A stretch of 64,000 nt of DNA from Cupriavidus necator (GCA_022041995.1 CP074381.1:3162001-3226000); one strand, 5' to 3'. Shown: positions 1 through 8,822, counted from the first letter of the stretch. Numbers and translations: made by a program. Notes: generated from the sequence alone by a model not told the origin.

Positions 1-63
1 CATGGCCGGCAGCGCCCCCGCCCCGGCTGCGCCCGCACGCATGGCGCGGCTGGTGGCGCTCAT
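1..63 (-). CDS. Start of an unidentified gene, truncated by the window edge
   Basis: An ATG at 63-61 overlaps the TGA of the upstream gene (62-60) in an ATGA arrangement, and the frame stays open to base 1. The 21 visible residues read MSATSRAMRAGAAGAGALPA then M. The four-base overlap suggests translational coupling and membership of the same minus-strand operon as the NicX/NicD genes. Too little is present to name the product. In a pathway of this type a maleamate amidase or maleate isomerase would be expected nearby, but that is only context. Confidence 0.45.
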   Translation of the reverse strand, partial: MSATSRAMRAGAAGAGALPAM

Positions 64-1313
64 TCGTCGCGCTCGCCGGATTCGTACAGGGTCTCGCGCC
101 CCATGCGGTCCAGGATCAGCTCGGCCGTCCAGGGCAGCATCAACGCGCCGCAGCGCGAGTCGCGGTAGAGCCGCTCCAGCGGCAGGTCCTTGAGCATCGA
201 CTGCCCGCCGCAGGTGCGGATCGCCAGCCGGGCGATGTCGTTGGCCCCTTCCATCACGGTGTAGTGCGCGGCGTACAGGCGCAGGCGCTCATCCTTGGTC
301 GGATTGGGCCTGGCCTCATGAATCACGCGCCAGAAGATCGAGCGCATGGTTTCCAGCTGGATGCGCATCTGCGCCACCGCGATCTGCTTGGTCGGATACA
401 TGCGGCGCTTGACCGGCGGCTGGCCCGGCACCTCGCCGCGCAGGTACTGCACGGTGAAGTCGTAGGCCGCCTGCGCCACGCCCAGGTAGGTCGGCGACAG
501 CGTGAAGAACATCGCCGGCCAGGTCTGCGCGGCACGGTAGTAGACGCCGCGCGGCATCAGTTGCTCATGGTCGGGCACGAACACGTCCTTGAGCAGCAGC
601 GTGCGCGACACCGTGCCGCGCATGCCCATCGGGTCCCACTCGCCGGTCACGGTCAGCCCTTGCGCCTTGCCGGGCACCGCGATATAGAGCGTGTCGCGCA
701 TGTCGGGGTGCTGGTCGCCGCGGTCCTCGGTGCACAGGATGCCGTAGTAGTCCGCCGCGCCCGACAGCGAGGCGAAGATCTTGCGCCCGTTCAGCACCCA
801 GCCGCCATCGACCTTGCGCGCGGTGGTGCCGAACGGCGCCTTGCCCGCGGCGGCGGCGGAGCCTTCGGAGAACGGCTGCGCATAGACCGCGCCGTCGCGC
901 ACCACGCGTGAGAAATGCAGCCCGCGCCGCGCCTCGTGCTCGGCGCGCTGGTCAGGCGTCATGTCGATGCCGTCGGACAGCACGCCGGTCCACATGGTCG
1001 AGCAGATATGCATGTTGTATGTCAGCGCCGTGGCCCCGCAGAAGCGGCCGATCTCGGCGCCCACCATGCAGTAGGTGGCAAAGTCCGCGCCCTCGCCCCC
1101 GAACGCCTGCGGCACGCACAGGGCCAGCAGGCCGGCCTCGCGCAGGTCGTCATAGTTGGCGAAGGGGAAGCTGGCCTCGCGGTCCCAGGTGGCCGCGCGC
1201 GCCGCAAAGCGTTCGCGGCCCAGGCGGTTGGCCAGCGCCAGCAGGCGCGCTTGTTGCGGGGTGAAGTCCGCCGTACCGATGGCGGGAATGAAGTCGAGCT
1301 GTCCGGATGGCAT
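60..1313 (-). CDS. Acyl-CoA-dehydrogenase-fold flavoprotein, probable flavin-dependent monooxygenase component
   Basis: A 417-residue protein of the acyl-CoA dehydrogenase superfamily. It has the N-terminal helical part (LREAGLLALCVPQAFGGEGA), the middle beta domain (MGMRGT near residue 250) and the C-terminal helical domain. The C-terminal segment that normally carries the catalytic base (YEGT) reads RDSRCGALMLPWTAE here, so the Glu is absent. That fits superfamily members acting as reduced-flavin-dependent monooxygenases (DszC type) rather than dehydrogenases. The ATG at 1313 was chosen because AGGAG lies just upstream; an open frame continues to 1490 but adds no family-like sequence. It lies downstream of the NicX and NicD genes and opposite a flavin reductase that could supply reduced flavin. 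The substrate is unknown; hydroxylation of a pyridine ring is inferred from context only. Confidence 0.75.
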   Translation of the reverse strand: MPSGQLDFIPAIGTADFTPQQARLLALANRLGRERFAARAATWDREASFPFANYDDLREAGLLALCVPQAFGGEGADFATYCMVGAEIGRFCGATALTYNMHICSTMWTGVLSDGIDMTPDQRAEHEARRGLHFSRVVRDGAVYAQPFSEGSAAAAGKAPFGTTARKVDGGWVLNGRKIFASLSGAADYYGILCTEDRGDQHPDMRDTLYIAVPGKAQGLTVTGEWDPMGMRGTVSRTLLLKDVFVPDHEQLMPRGVYYRAAQTWPAMFFTLSPTYLGVAQAAYDFTVQYLRGEVPGQPPVKRRMYPTKQIAVAQMRIQLETMRSIFWRVIHEARPNPTKDERLRLYAAHYTVMEGANDIARLAIRTCGGQSMLKDLPLERLYRDSRCGALMLPWTAELILDRMGRETLYESGERDE

Positions 1314-1401
1314 ATCGCGGTCTCCTGGTTTCCTGCTCGCGCCGGGTGCGGTGGCGGCGCGGCGGCGGTTCTTGTGTTGTGTTGCCGGGAAGCGGCGTGG
1401 T

Positions 1402-2223
1402 TCAGTGCAAGGGGAAGCGCCGGTGCAGGAAATCCAGCACCGCCTCATTGAACGGCTCCGGCCGCTCCATGCAGGCCAGGTGGCCGACATCCGGCAGGCA
1501 GCGGTACTCTGCGCCAGGGATGCGCTGCGCCATGCGCTGCATCACCTCGGGCGCGGCATTGGTGTCGTGCTGCCCGGCCAGCGCCAGCACCGGCACCGCG
1601 ATGCGCGGCAGCGCGTCGCGCTGGTTGAAGCGCACCAGCGCACCCAGCGCCGCGCGGTAGGTGGGCGCGGGCACCGCCGCCATCACCGAGGTGGCAAAGG
1701 CCAAGGCTTGCGCATCGGCATCGAGCGCGACCATGGTGCGCACCAGCCCGGCGGCCATCTCGGCCATGGTCCTGCCGGCGTCCAGCGGCGCGGTGCGCGC
1801 GGCGATGAACTCGCGCTGCCAGGGCCCATCACCCTTGCCAAAGGCGGGCGAGGTGCCGGACAGCACCATGCCGTCGATCAGCGCGGGCATGGCCGCGCAG
1901 GCCTGCTGCGCCACCATGCCGCCCATGCTGTGGCCCAGCAGCACCACGCGCCGCCCGGCCTCGCGCTCGGCCTGCAGCAGCGGCGCCAGCGCTTGCGCCA
2001 GCCCGTCGAAGTCATAGGGGTCGATCAGGGCGCTGTCGCCGTAGCCCGGCATGTCCCAGGCCACGGCACGGTAGCCGGCCTGCGCCAGTGCCTCGCCCTG
2101 CGCGGGCCAGGCGGCCTTGCCGCCGCCGATGCCATGCAGCATCACCACCGCCACCGGGCCATCGCCCCAGGCCAGGGTGGCGATGCCGTTGGCGAGGCGT
2201 TGCATCATCGGGGCCGCGCTCAT
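1402..2223 (-). CDS. nicD: Alpha/beta hydrolase, NicD-like N-formylmaleamate deformylase
   Basis: A 273-residue alpha/beta hydrolase with oxyanion motif HGIGGGK near residue 30, nucleophile elbow GHSMGG with Ser99, a late acidic region (AGQHD) and catalytic-His region DVGHLACMERP. Its start codon overlaps the NicX stop by four bases (ATGA), so the two are translationally coupled. In known nicotinate and picolinate pathways the NicX product, N-formylmaleamate, is hydrolysed by NicD to maleamate and formate, which matches this gene order. The fold alone would also fit 3-oxoadipate enol-lactonase; the specific assignment rests on the NicX neighbour. Confidence 0.7.
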   Translation of the reverse strand: MSAAPMMQRLANGIATLAWGDGPVAVVMLHGIGGGKAAWPAQGEALAQAGYRAVAWDMPGYGDSALIDPYDFDGLAQALAPLLQAEREAGRRVVLLGHSMGGMVAQQACAAMPALIDGMVLSGTSPAFGKGDGPWQREFIAARTAPLDAGRTMAEMAAGLVRTMVALDADAQALAFATSVMAAVPAPTYRAALGALVRFNQRDALPRIAVPVLALAGQHDTNAAPEVMQRMAQRIPGAEYRCLPDVGHLACMERPEPFNEAVLDFLHRRFPLH

Positions 2224-3290
2224 GCCGCCGCCTCCACCAGCGTGCCCGCCTCCACTTCATTGCGGCCGTCGAGCGATACCGTGCAATTGCGCAGCGGCAG
2301 GTCGAAATGGCCCAGCGTGTGGCGCCCGGCCACCTCATTGGCGCCGGTCGAGAACAGGAAATTGCCCGCGAACGCGCGCAGCTCGGTGCCATTGCAGTCG
2401 CGCTTGTCGTAGAAGGTCATCGCGTCCCAGCGCGCCAGCCGGTTCAGTCCCCAGCCCACGTGCGAGACCGCGTACGCATCGCGCGTGCCCTCGCGGTCGG
2501 CCCAGGCCTGGTAGTAGCCGCGCATCATGTCGGCATCCACGCCCTGCCCCTCGACGCCGACGATGTAGTCGTCCTCGATATGGCACACCACGGTATCGCG
2601 CAGGTAGGTCTTGAAGGTCAGGTTGACGTCGCCCGGCGCTAGCACCAGCGTGCCATTGACCTGGCGGCCGGCCGGGAACGCCAGGCACAGCCCGCCGGGC
2701 CAGTGCGAGACCTGCCCGGGCTTGTTGCAGAAGCCCCAGACCCCGCCCACGCGGGCGTCGGCCAGGCCGATGCGCAACTCGGTGCCGGCCGGCGAATGCA
2801 CGCGCATTTCGCGCGCGCCGCGCAGGCGCTTCATGGCCGCGCGCACGGTGCCTTCCAGCGCCGGGTCGGGCTGGCAGCGCTCCAGGATCTCGGGATGTTC
2901 GTTGCTGATCATCAGCATGCGCGGCACGATGCCGTCGGCGCCGCGCAGGATCTGCGGCAGTTCCGGCGCGTGCAGCAGGCCTTCCACGGTGCAGTCCAGC
3001 ACCAGGTGGCAGCGAGACAGGGCCGCCACCACCGGAGCGAGGCGCTGCAAGGCATCGCTGGCGCCGGTTGAGCGCACCGGCGCGGGCGCACTAAGTGCCG
3101 GTGTCGGCACCTGAATGCGCACCGGGGTGGCGCCCAGCGCCTGCACGGCCAGTTCGGCCAAGGCCACGTTGACAGGACGGGATTGCGACTCCGTTACAAT
3201 TCCAACAACTTCCGCACCCTGCAGGGCACAGAGTTCCAGCGTGCGCCGGAACGCCGCCAGCCAGCGGTGTTCGATCTGCTCGATGAGCAT
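2220..3290 (-). CDS. nicX: 2,5-dihydroxypyridine 5,6-dioxygenase (NicX-like)
   Basis: A 356-residue protein, close to the roughly 350 residues of NicX. NicX opens the ring of 2,5-dihydroxypyridine to N-formylmaleamate with a mononuclear Fe(II). The C-terminal metal-binding pattern is visible: SHVGWG (His277) followed by GHFDLP (His328, Asp330), matching the His...His-x-Asp arrangement of the family. The ATG at 3290 follows AGGAG at suitable spacing; the longer open frame reading upstream runs through the divergent promoter and the reductase gene and was discarded. First gene of a minus-strand operon with nicD and the acyl-CoA-dehydrogenase-like gene, divergent from flavin reductase and MarR genes. 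Confidence 0.85.
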   Translation of the reverse strand: MLIEQIEHRWLAAFRRTLELCALQGAEVVGIVTESQSRPVNVALAELAVQALGATPVRIQVPTPALSAPAPVRSTGASDALQRLAPVVAALSRCHLVLDCTVEGLLHAPELPQILRGADGIVPRMLMISNEHPEILERCQPDPALEGTVRAAMKRLRGAREMRVHSPAGTELRIGLADARVGGVWGFCNKPGQVSHWPGGLCLAFPAGRQVNGTLVLAPGDVNLTFKTYLRDTVVCHIEDDYIVGVEGQGVDADMMRGYYQAWADREGTRDAYAVSHVGWGLNRLARWDAMTFYDKRDCNGTELRAFAGNFLFSTGANEVAGRHTLGHFDLPLRNCTVSLDGRNEVEAGTLVEAAA

Positions 3291-3419
3291 GACGATTGTC
3301 TCCTGCTTGTTGTATCGGCGGCAGTGACTGCCTTGTTGTGTGCGCCAGCCCAGCGCCGCGGCGCGCAAATAAGCGCATGGCCGGGCTTGAACTTGCTGCC
3401 CCTGGCGCGAATAATATAT

Positions 3420-3431
3420 ATGAAATTTCAT
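3420..3431. promoter_or_regulatory. Perfect palindrome in the divergent control region, candidate MarR operator
   Basis: ATGAAATTTCAT is a 12-base perfect palindrome immediately preceded by the AT-rich run TAATATATA. It lies in the 160-base space between the divergent nicX and reductase starts, about 20 bases upstream of the reductase ATG. MarR dimers typically bind short AT-rich palindromes between divergent promoters, and a MarR gene lies two genes away. Binding itself is inferred. Confidence 0.5.
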
Positions 3432-3450
3432 GAACTCCAGCGGAGCCCCC

Positions 3451-4008
3451 ATGGGCATGCCTGAGGCCCAGCCACAGATCGCCAGCGCCGCCGCACCAGA
3501 TTTCGATGCGCAGCACTTCCGCCGCACCCTGTCGCAGTTCGCGACCGGGGTGACGGTGATCACTACACGCGCCAGCGCCGAGTCTGTCGCCGCCGGCGCG
3601 CCGCCGTTCATCGGCATCACCGCCAGTTCGTTCAATTCGGTGTCGCTGGATCCGCCGCTGGTGCTGTGGAGCATGGCCACGCGCGCCAACAGCCTGCCGA
3701 TGTTCCGCGACGGCACGCACTACATCATCAACGTGCTGTCGGCCTCGCAGCTGGAGTTGTGCCAGCGCTTTGCCACACTCAAGGGCGACCGCTTCGCCGG
3801 CGTGGACTACCGGCTCTCGGCCACCGGCCTGCCGATCCTGTCCAATGCGCTGGCCTGGTTCGAATGCCACAACCGCAGCCGCTACGACGAGGGCGACCAC
3901 ATCATCTTCGTGGGTGAAGTCGAGCGCTGCGGCGTGCTCGATGGCAGCGACGGCCCGCTGGTATTCCAGGGCGGCCAGTTCACCACCACCGCCCCCCGCG
4001 ACCCCTGA
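3451..4008 (+). CDS. Flavin reductase (FMN/FAD, HpaC/RutF-like)
   Basis: A 185-residue flavin reductase domain protein with the family signatures GVTVITT, ITASSFNSVSLDPPLVLWS near residues 55-75 and DHIIFVGEV near the end. Such enzymes use NAD(P)H to make free reduced flavin for a partner monooxygenase. The ATG at 3451 is preferred because GGAG precedes it; an in-frame ATG at 3430 lies inside the palindrome and lacks a ribosome site. It is divergent from the nicX operon, whose acyl-CoA-dehydrogenase-fold product lacks the dehydrogenase Glu, which makes a two-component pair plausible. It is followed 17 bases later by the MarR gene. Confidence 0.85.
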   Translation: MGMPEAQPQIASAAAPDFDAQHFRRTLSQFATGVTVITTRASAESVAAGAPPFIGITASSFNSVSLDPPLVLWSMATRANSLPMFRDGTHYIINVLSASQLELCQRFATLKGDRFAGVDYRLSATGLPILSNALAWFECHNRSRYDEGDHIIFVGEVERCGVLDGSDGPLVFQGGQFTTTAPRDP

Positions 4009-4025
4009 ACGGCACCGGGCCCATC

Positions 4026-4481
4026 ATGGCGGACCTGCCTGCGCAATCCTCCCTGCCCTTTGTCGATGGCTACCTGGCCTACCTGCTGGCCCGCGCCAGC
4101 CACCTGATCTCGGGCGAATTCCATCGCGAGGTGGAAGCCAGCGGCCTGTCCGTGCAGGAATGGCGCGTGCTGGCCACGCTGGCCGACCGCCCCGACTGCA
4201 CCATCGGCATGCTGGCGGAGATTACGCTGACCAAGCAGCCGACGCTGACCAAGCTGGTCGACCGCATGGCCGTCGACGGCCTGGTCAGGCGCCGCGCCGG
4301 CGAGACCGACCGCCGCCAGACCCTGATCTCGATCACGCCCCGCGGCCACGCGGTGGCGCAGCCGCTGCTGGAACGCGCGGCGCAGCACGAACGCGCGGTG
4401 CTGGACGACTTCGGCACGCGGCAGGGCGCGCTGCTCAAGGAAACCCTGCGGCAGCTGATCGCGCTGCATACGCAACGCTAG
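4026..4481 (+). CDS. MarR-family transcriptional regulator (NicR/PicR-like)
   Basis: A 151-residue winged-helix protein with the MarR core: SVQEWRVLATLADRP, TLTKQPTLTKLVDRM recognition helix and the wing RRRAGETDRRQTLISITPRG. It follows the flavin reductase gene by 17 bases, suggesting one transcript. MarR proteins that regulate nicotinate (NicR) and picolinate (PicR) degradation sit in equivalent loci and are repressors released by pathway intermediates; the same role is inferred here. Its TAG stop overlaps the stop of the convergent kynR gene (CTAG at 4478-4481). Confidence 0.85.
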   Translation: MADLPAQSSLPFVDGYLAYLLARASHLISGEFHREVEASGLSVQEWRVLATLADRPDCTIGMLAEITLTKQPTLTKLVDRMAVDGLVRRRAGETDRRQTLISITPRGHAVAQPLLERAAQHERAVLDDFGTRQGALLKETLRQLIALHTQR

Positions 4482-4963
4482 GCGCCCTCCGCCCCCGCCT
4501 TCAGGATCGCCAGCGGCGAACTGTCCACCTTGATCCGCTGCAGCACGATATTCGAGCGGATATCCATCACGCCCTTGGTGCGGTACAGCCGGTTCACGAT
4601 GAAGTCCGAGTAGTGCTTCAGATTGCGCGCCTGCACCCGCAGGATGTAGTTGCTGTCGCCGGTGATGATGTACGCCGACAGCACTTCCGGCCACGACTGC
4701 ACCGCGGCGATAAAGGTGTCGTGCCAGCCTTCCACGTCATGGCGCATCGACACCTGCACGATCGCCTCAAGCTCCAGCCCGAGCTGCTCGGCGTCGAACC
4801 AGGCGCGGTAGCCGCCGATCACCCCTGACTCTTCCAGCAGGCGCACCCGCCGCAGGCATGCCGATGGCGACAGCGCCACGCGGTCGGCCAGGTCCTGGTT
4901 GCTGATGCGGCCGTTCTCCTGCAGGCAGGTCAGGATGCGCAGGTCGGTGGGATCGAGGTTCAT
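4478..4963 (-). CDS. kynR: Lrp/AsnC-family regulator of kynurenine pathway
   Basis: A 161-residue Lrp-type protein: N-terminal helix-turn-helix (LDPTDLRILTCLQENGRISN...LADRVALSPSACLRRVRLLE) and a C-terminal RAM ligand-binding domain (EAIVQVSM, AYIITGDSNYILRV). The ATG at 4963 follows AAGGAA. It is transcribed divergently from kynB-kynU-kynA, the arrangement described for KynR, a kynurenine-responsive activator in Pseudomonas and Burkholderiales. A palindrome at 4993-5009 lies in the shared control region. Convergent with, and overlapping by four bases, the MarR gene. Confidence 0.85.
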   Translation of the reverse strand: MNLDPTDLRILTCLQENGRISNQDLADRVALSPSACLRRVRLLEESGVIGGYRAWFDAEQLGLELEAIVQVSMRHDVEGWHDTFIAAVQSWPEVLSAYIITGDSNYILRVQARNLKHYSDFIVNRLYRTKGVMDIRSNIVLQRIKVDSSPLAILKAGAEGA

Positions 4964-4992
4964 TCGAATTTCCTTCGACAAATCATCAATTC

Positions 4993-5009
4993 TTCGCATT
5001 TTATGCGAA
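4993..5009. promoter_or_regulatory. Candidate KynR operator
   Basis: TTCGCAT-TTT-ATGCGAA is an inverted repeat with perfect 7-base arms around a 3-base centre, 30-46 bases upstream of the kynR ATG and in the control region of kynB. Lrp-family sites are typically imperfect 15-17 bp palindromes with an AT-rich centre. The kynB side has a TATGAT at 5062-5067 but no good -35 box, which fits an activator-dependent promoter. Binding is inferred. Confidence 0.55.
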
Positions 5010-5121
5010 AGATGACGGTATCGACGGTCCATTTAGCAAGCCTCTTGCCGCCGATTTTGACTATGATTTCCGACATCGAGGCAGACAACGACGGCGCCTT
5101 GCAAAGGCGCCGCGCACCCTT

Positions 5122-5771
5122 ATGACCGCCCCCATCAAGACCCGCGCCGGCTGTGGGACATCAGCCCGCCGCTCTCCCCCGCCACCCCGGTCTGGCCCGG
5201 CGACACGCCGTTCCAGCAGCAGCCGGCCTGGCAGATGGACGAGCACTGCCCGGTGAATGTCGGCCGCATCACGCTGTCGCCGCACACCGGGGCCCATGCC
5301 GACGCGCCGCTGCACTATGCCGCCGACGGCGCGCCGATCGGCGCCGTGGCGCTCACGCCCTACCTCGGCACCTGCCGCGTGATCCATTGCATCGGTGCCT
5401 CGCCGGTGGTCGAGCCGCGCCATATCGAACACGCACTGGCCGGCCTGCCGCCGCGCGTGCTGCTGCGCACCTACCGGCAGGCACCGCTGGCGCAGTGGGA
5501 CCCGCACTTCTGCGCGGTCGCGGCCGAAACCATCGCGCTGCTGGCCGCACATGGCGTGCAGCTGGTGGGCATCGACACGCCGTCGCTGGACCCGCAGGAA
5601 TCCAAGACCATGGACGCGCACAACGCCGTGCGCCGGCACGGGCTGGCCATCCTGGAAGGCATCGTGCTGGACGAGGTCGATGCCGGCGACTACGAACTGA
5701 TCGCGCTGCCGCTGCGCTTTGCCGGGCTTGACGCCAGCCCGGTGCGCGCGGTGCTGCGCAGCCTCGACTGA
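5122..5771 (+). CDS. kynB: Kynurenine formamidase, apparent one-base frameshift at codon 4-5
   Basis: KynB hydrolyses N-formylkynurenine to kynurenine and formate, the second step of tryptophan breakdown. The body of the protein is clear: [22 protein letters not shown] near the N terminus, the metal-binding [11 protein letters not shown] motif, and GIDTPSLDP. The frame carrying these has no usable start before 5235, which would delete the conserved N-terminal motif. An ATG at 5122 is one base out of frame. Adding one C to the C5 run at 5129-5133 gives [17 protein letters not shown] and a normal 216-residue protein. The indel is seen; whether it is an assembly error or a mutation cannot be told here. 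First gene of kynBUA. Confidence 0.8.
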
Positions 5772-5807
5772 ACCACTCCCGAACAACCCCCTGGCCAATC
5801 CCACGAC

Positions 5808-7064
5808 ATGATGACATTTGACCGCGAGCACTGTATCCGGCTCGATGAGCAAGACCCGCTGCGCCCGCTGCGCGACCAGTTCGCGCTGCCCGAGGGTGTG
5901 ATCTACCTCGACGGCAACTCGCTGGGCGCCCGCCCGCGCGACAGCGCCGCGCGCGCCGCCCAGGTGGTGGCCGAGGAATGGGGCGAGGGCCTGATCCGCA
6001 GCTGGAACACCGCCGGCTGGTTCGAGCTGCCGCAGCGGCTGGGCAACAAGCTGGCCCCGCTGGTGGGCGCGGGCCACGATGAAGTAGTGGTCACCGACAC
6101 CACCTCGATCAACCTGTTCAAGGTGCTGGCCGCGGCGCTGCGCGTGCAGCAGACGCGCGACCCGGCGCGCAAGGTAATCGTGTCGGAGGCCAGCAACTTC
6201 CCCACCGACCTGTACATCGCGCAAGGCCTGGCCGATCTGCTGCAGCAGGGCTATTCGCTGCGCCTGGTCAATTCGCCGGCCGAGATCGACGCCGCCGTGG
6301 GCGCCGACACCGCCGTGCTGATGCTCACCCACGTCAACTACAAGACCGGCGAGATGCTGGACATGGCCGCGCTGACCGAGCTCGCCCATGCCCGCGGCGC
6401 GCTCACGGTGTGGGACCTGTGTCACTCCGCCGGCGCCGTGCCGGTCAGCCTGAAGGCGGCCGGGGCCGACTACGCCATCGGCTGCACCTACAAATATTTG
6501 AACGGCGGCCCCGGTTCGCCCGCCTTCGTCTGGGTCGCGCCCGCGCTGCGCGACGCCTTCTGGCAACCGCTGTCGGGCTGGTGGGGCCATGCCGCGCCGT
6601 TCGCGATGGATCCGCAGTATCGCCCGGTGGAAGGCGTGCGCCGCTTCCTGTGCGGCACGCAACCGGTGACCTCGCTGGCGATGGTCGAGTGCGGGCTGGA
6701 CATCTTCGCCCAGACCAATATGCAGGTGCTGCGCGCCAAGTCATTGCTGCTGACCGACCTGTTCATCGAACTGGTGGAGGCGCGCTGCGGCCACCACCCG
6801 CTGACGCTGGTCACCCCGCGCGAGCACGCGCGCCGCGGCAGCCAGGTCAGCCTGGAACATCCGGAAGGCTATGCGCTGGTGCAGGCCCTGATCGAGCGCG
6901 GCGTGATCGGCGACTACCGCGAGCCGCGCATCGCCCGCTTCGGCTTCACGCCGCTGTACACCAGCTTCGCCGACGTGTGGGATGCCGTGGAAATCCTGCG
7001 CGACGTGCTGGACAGCGGCGCCTATCGCGACGCGCGCTTCCAGACGCGCGGCCAGGTAACCTGA
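5808..7064 (+). CDS. kynU: Kynureninase
   Basis: A 418-residue PLP-dependent fold-type I enzyme that cleaves kynurenine to anthranilate and alanine. Visible features are [12 protein letters not shown] near residue 32, the cofactor region [13 protein letters not shown], and the PLP lysine in [16 protein letters not shown] second in-frame ATG three bases on (5811) is an equally possible start. It follows kynB by 36 bases and precedes kynA by 13, consistent with one operon. Confidence 0.95.
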   Translation: MMTFDREHCIRLDEQDPLRPLRDQFALPEGVIYLDGNSLGARPRDSAARAAQVVAEEWGEGLIRSWNTAGWFELPQRLGNKLAPLVGAGHDEVVVTDTTSINLFKVLAAALRVQQTRDPARKVIVSEASNFPTDLYIAQGLADLLQQGYSLRLVNSPAEIDAAVGADTAVLMLTHVNYKTGEMLDMAALTELAHARGALTVWDLCHSAGAVPVSLKAAGADYAIGCTYKYLNGGPGSPAFVWVAPALRDAFWQPLSGWWGHAAPFAMDPQYRPVEGVRRFLCGTQPVTSLAMVECGLDIFAQTNMQVLRAKSLLLTDLFIELVEARCGHHPLTLVTPREHARRGSQVSLEHPEGYALVQALIERGVIGDYREPRIARFGFTPLYTSFADVWDAVEILRDVLDSGAYRDARFQTRGQVT

Positions 7065-7077
7065 TCGGGAGCGCATC

Positions 7078-7965
7078 ATGAGTGAATTCAAGGGATGCCC
7101 TTTTTCCGGCGCGGCCGGCACCGCAGGCCAGGCTGCGCCGCAAGGTGACAGTTGGCACGGTGCGCAGATGGATTTCGCCAAGGACATGAGCTACGGCGAC
7201 TATCTCGGCCTGGACCAGATCCTGAACGCGCAGCATCCGCTGTCGCCGGACCACAACGAGATGCTGTTTATCGTGCAGCACCAGACCACCGAGCTGTGGA
7301 TGAAGCTGATGCTGCACGAGCTGCGCGCCGCGCGCGAATCGGTCAAGACCGACAGCCTGCCGCCGGCCTTCAAGATGCTGACGCGGGTGTCGCGCATCAT
7401 GGACCAGCTAGTGCAGGCGTGGAACGTGCTGGCGACGATGACGCCGCCGGAGTATTCGGCGATGCGGCCCTACCTGGGCATGTCGTCAGGCTTCCAGTCG
7501 TATCAGTACCGCGAGATCGAGTTCATCCTCGGCAACAAGAACGCTGCCATGCTGAAGCCGCATGCGCACCGGCCGGAGCATCTGGCGCTGGTGGAAACCG
7601 CGCTGAAGACGCCGTCGCTGTATGACGAGGCGATCCGGTTGATGGCAAGGCGTGGTTTTTCGATCGATGCGGACTGCGTCGAGCGGGACTGGACCCAGCC
7701 CACCGCGTATAACGCTTCGGTCGAGGCCGCCTGGCTGGAGGTCTATCGCAATCCCGGCGCGCACTGGGAACTGTATGAACTGGGCGAGAAGTTTGTCGAC
7801 CTGGAAGATGCGTTCCGGCAATGGCGCTTCCGGCATGTGACCACGGTTGAGCGGGTGATTGGCTTCAAGCGGGGTACCGGCGGCACGGAAGGCGTCAGCT
7901 ATCTGCGCAAGATGCTGGATGTGGTGTTGTTTCCGGAATTGTGGAAGTTACGCACGGACCTGTGA
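7078..7965 (+). CDS. kynA: Tryptophan 2,3-dioxygenase
   Basis: A 295-residue haem dioxygenase that oxidises L-tryptophan to N-formylkynurenine, the first step of the pathway encoded by the two genes upstream. Family motifs are [15 protein letters not shown], the substrate-site stretch [19 protein letters not shown], and the haem-ligating histidine region [12 protein letters not shown] near the C terminus. GGGAG lies just before the ATG. Last gene of the kyn operon; convergent with the IclR gene 47 bases downstream. Confidence 0.96.
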   Translation: MSEFKGCPFSGAAGTAGQAAPQGDSWHGAQMDFAKDMSYGDYLGLDQILNAQHPLSPDHNEMLFIVQHQTTELWMKLMLHELRAARESVKTDSLPPAFKMLTRVSRIMDQLVQAWNVLATMTPPEYSAMRPYLGMSSGFQSYQYREIEFILGNKNAAMLKPHAHRPEHLALVETALKTPSLYDEAIRLMARRGFSIDADCVERDWTQPTAYNASVEAAWLEVYRNPGAHWELYELGEKFVDLEDAFRQWRFRHVTTVERVIGFKRGTGGTEGVSYLRKMLDVVLFPELWKLRTDL

Positions 7966-8012
7966 TCCCCGCGCACGTCCGCGAACATGAGCGGGCCCGG
8001 CCTTAACCTGTC

Positions 8013-8822
8013 TTAACCCGCCGGGTCCGACAGCCTGCCCGCCAGCGCCCGCAACGCCGGCGCCAGCGTCTGGTGGAACACCGCCTCATCCACCGCCCCA
8101 TAGGAAGCACTGCAACTCAGCATGTGCAACTCCTTCTCCCCCACCGGCCGGAACGCCACCGCACAGGCATGGATGGCCGGATGCCAATCCCGGAACGACG
8201 CCGCATAGCCGCGCTGCTGCGCCTCGGCCAGGGCCACGCGCGTGGCCGCCTCCTGCTGCTTCCACTGCTCCGGGAACGCCTGGCTGAACTCAGCCATGAC
8301 CCGCTCGCGCCGCGCCGCAGGCAGCGCGGCCAGGTATGCCCGCCCCATCGAACTCGACACCAGCGACAGCCGCGAGCCCACGCCCAGGCCCAGCATCACG
8401 CCCGCATCGTTGCGGATCGATTCCAGGTAGATCACCTCCATGCGCTCGCGCTTGCCCAGCGAGACCGAGACCCCGTATGACTGCGCGAACGCCAGCATAT
8501 GCGGCCGCGCCAGCGTCACCACGTCGGACGCCGACAGGTAGGCATAGCCCAGCGCCAGCACGCCGGCATCCAGCGCGTACTTGCCCAGGCTCTCGTCATA
8601 GCGCAGGTAACCCAGCTGCACCAGCGTGCCGGCCAGCCGGCTCACCGTGGCCTTGGGGAAGCCGGTGCGGCGCACGAAGTCCTGGTTGCCGAGCATTGCC
8701 TCGCCGGTGCGGAAGCAGCGCATCAGCTCCAGCCCGCGCGCCAGGGCGGTGACAAAGTTGGGATCGCTGTCGCGCACCGGCGCCGGCGGCGTGGCATCGG
8801 GAGAAAGTGACGGACTGGTCAA
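8013..8822 (-). CDS. IclR-family transcriptional regulator
   Basis: A 269-residue IclR protein with an N-terminal winged helix (FVTALARGLELMRCF, TGFPKATVSRLAGTLVQLGYL) and the C-terminal GAF-like effector domain (VIYLESIRND, SSMGRAYLAAL). Translation appears to start at TTG (8822), preceded by AGGAG; no closer ATG fits. It is divergent from glutaryl-CoA dehydrogenase, and two overlapping palindromes lie between them, so control of gcdH and probably itself is likely. Confidence 0.88.
   Translation of the reverse strand: MTSPSLSPDATPPAPVRDSDPNFVTALARGLELMRCFRTGEAMLGNQDFVRRTGFPKATVSRLAGTLVQLGYLRYDESLGKYALDAGVLALGYAYLSASDVVTLARPHMLAFAQSYGVSVSLGKRERMEVIYLESIRNDAGVMLGLGVGSRLSLVSSSMGRAYLAALPAARRERVMAEFSQAFPEQWKQQEAATRVALAEAQQRGYAASFRDWHPAIHACAVAFRPVGEKELHMLSCSASYGAVDEAVFHQTLAPALRALAGRLSDPAG

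Noticed and set aside
5061..6662. A 533-codon antisense frame opposite kynB and kynU
   Set aside because: No recognisable domain; it runs across two well-supported genes.
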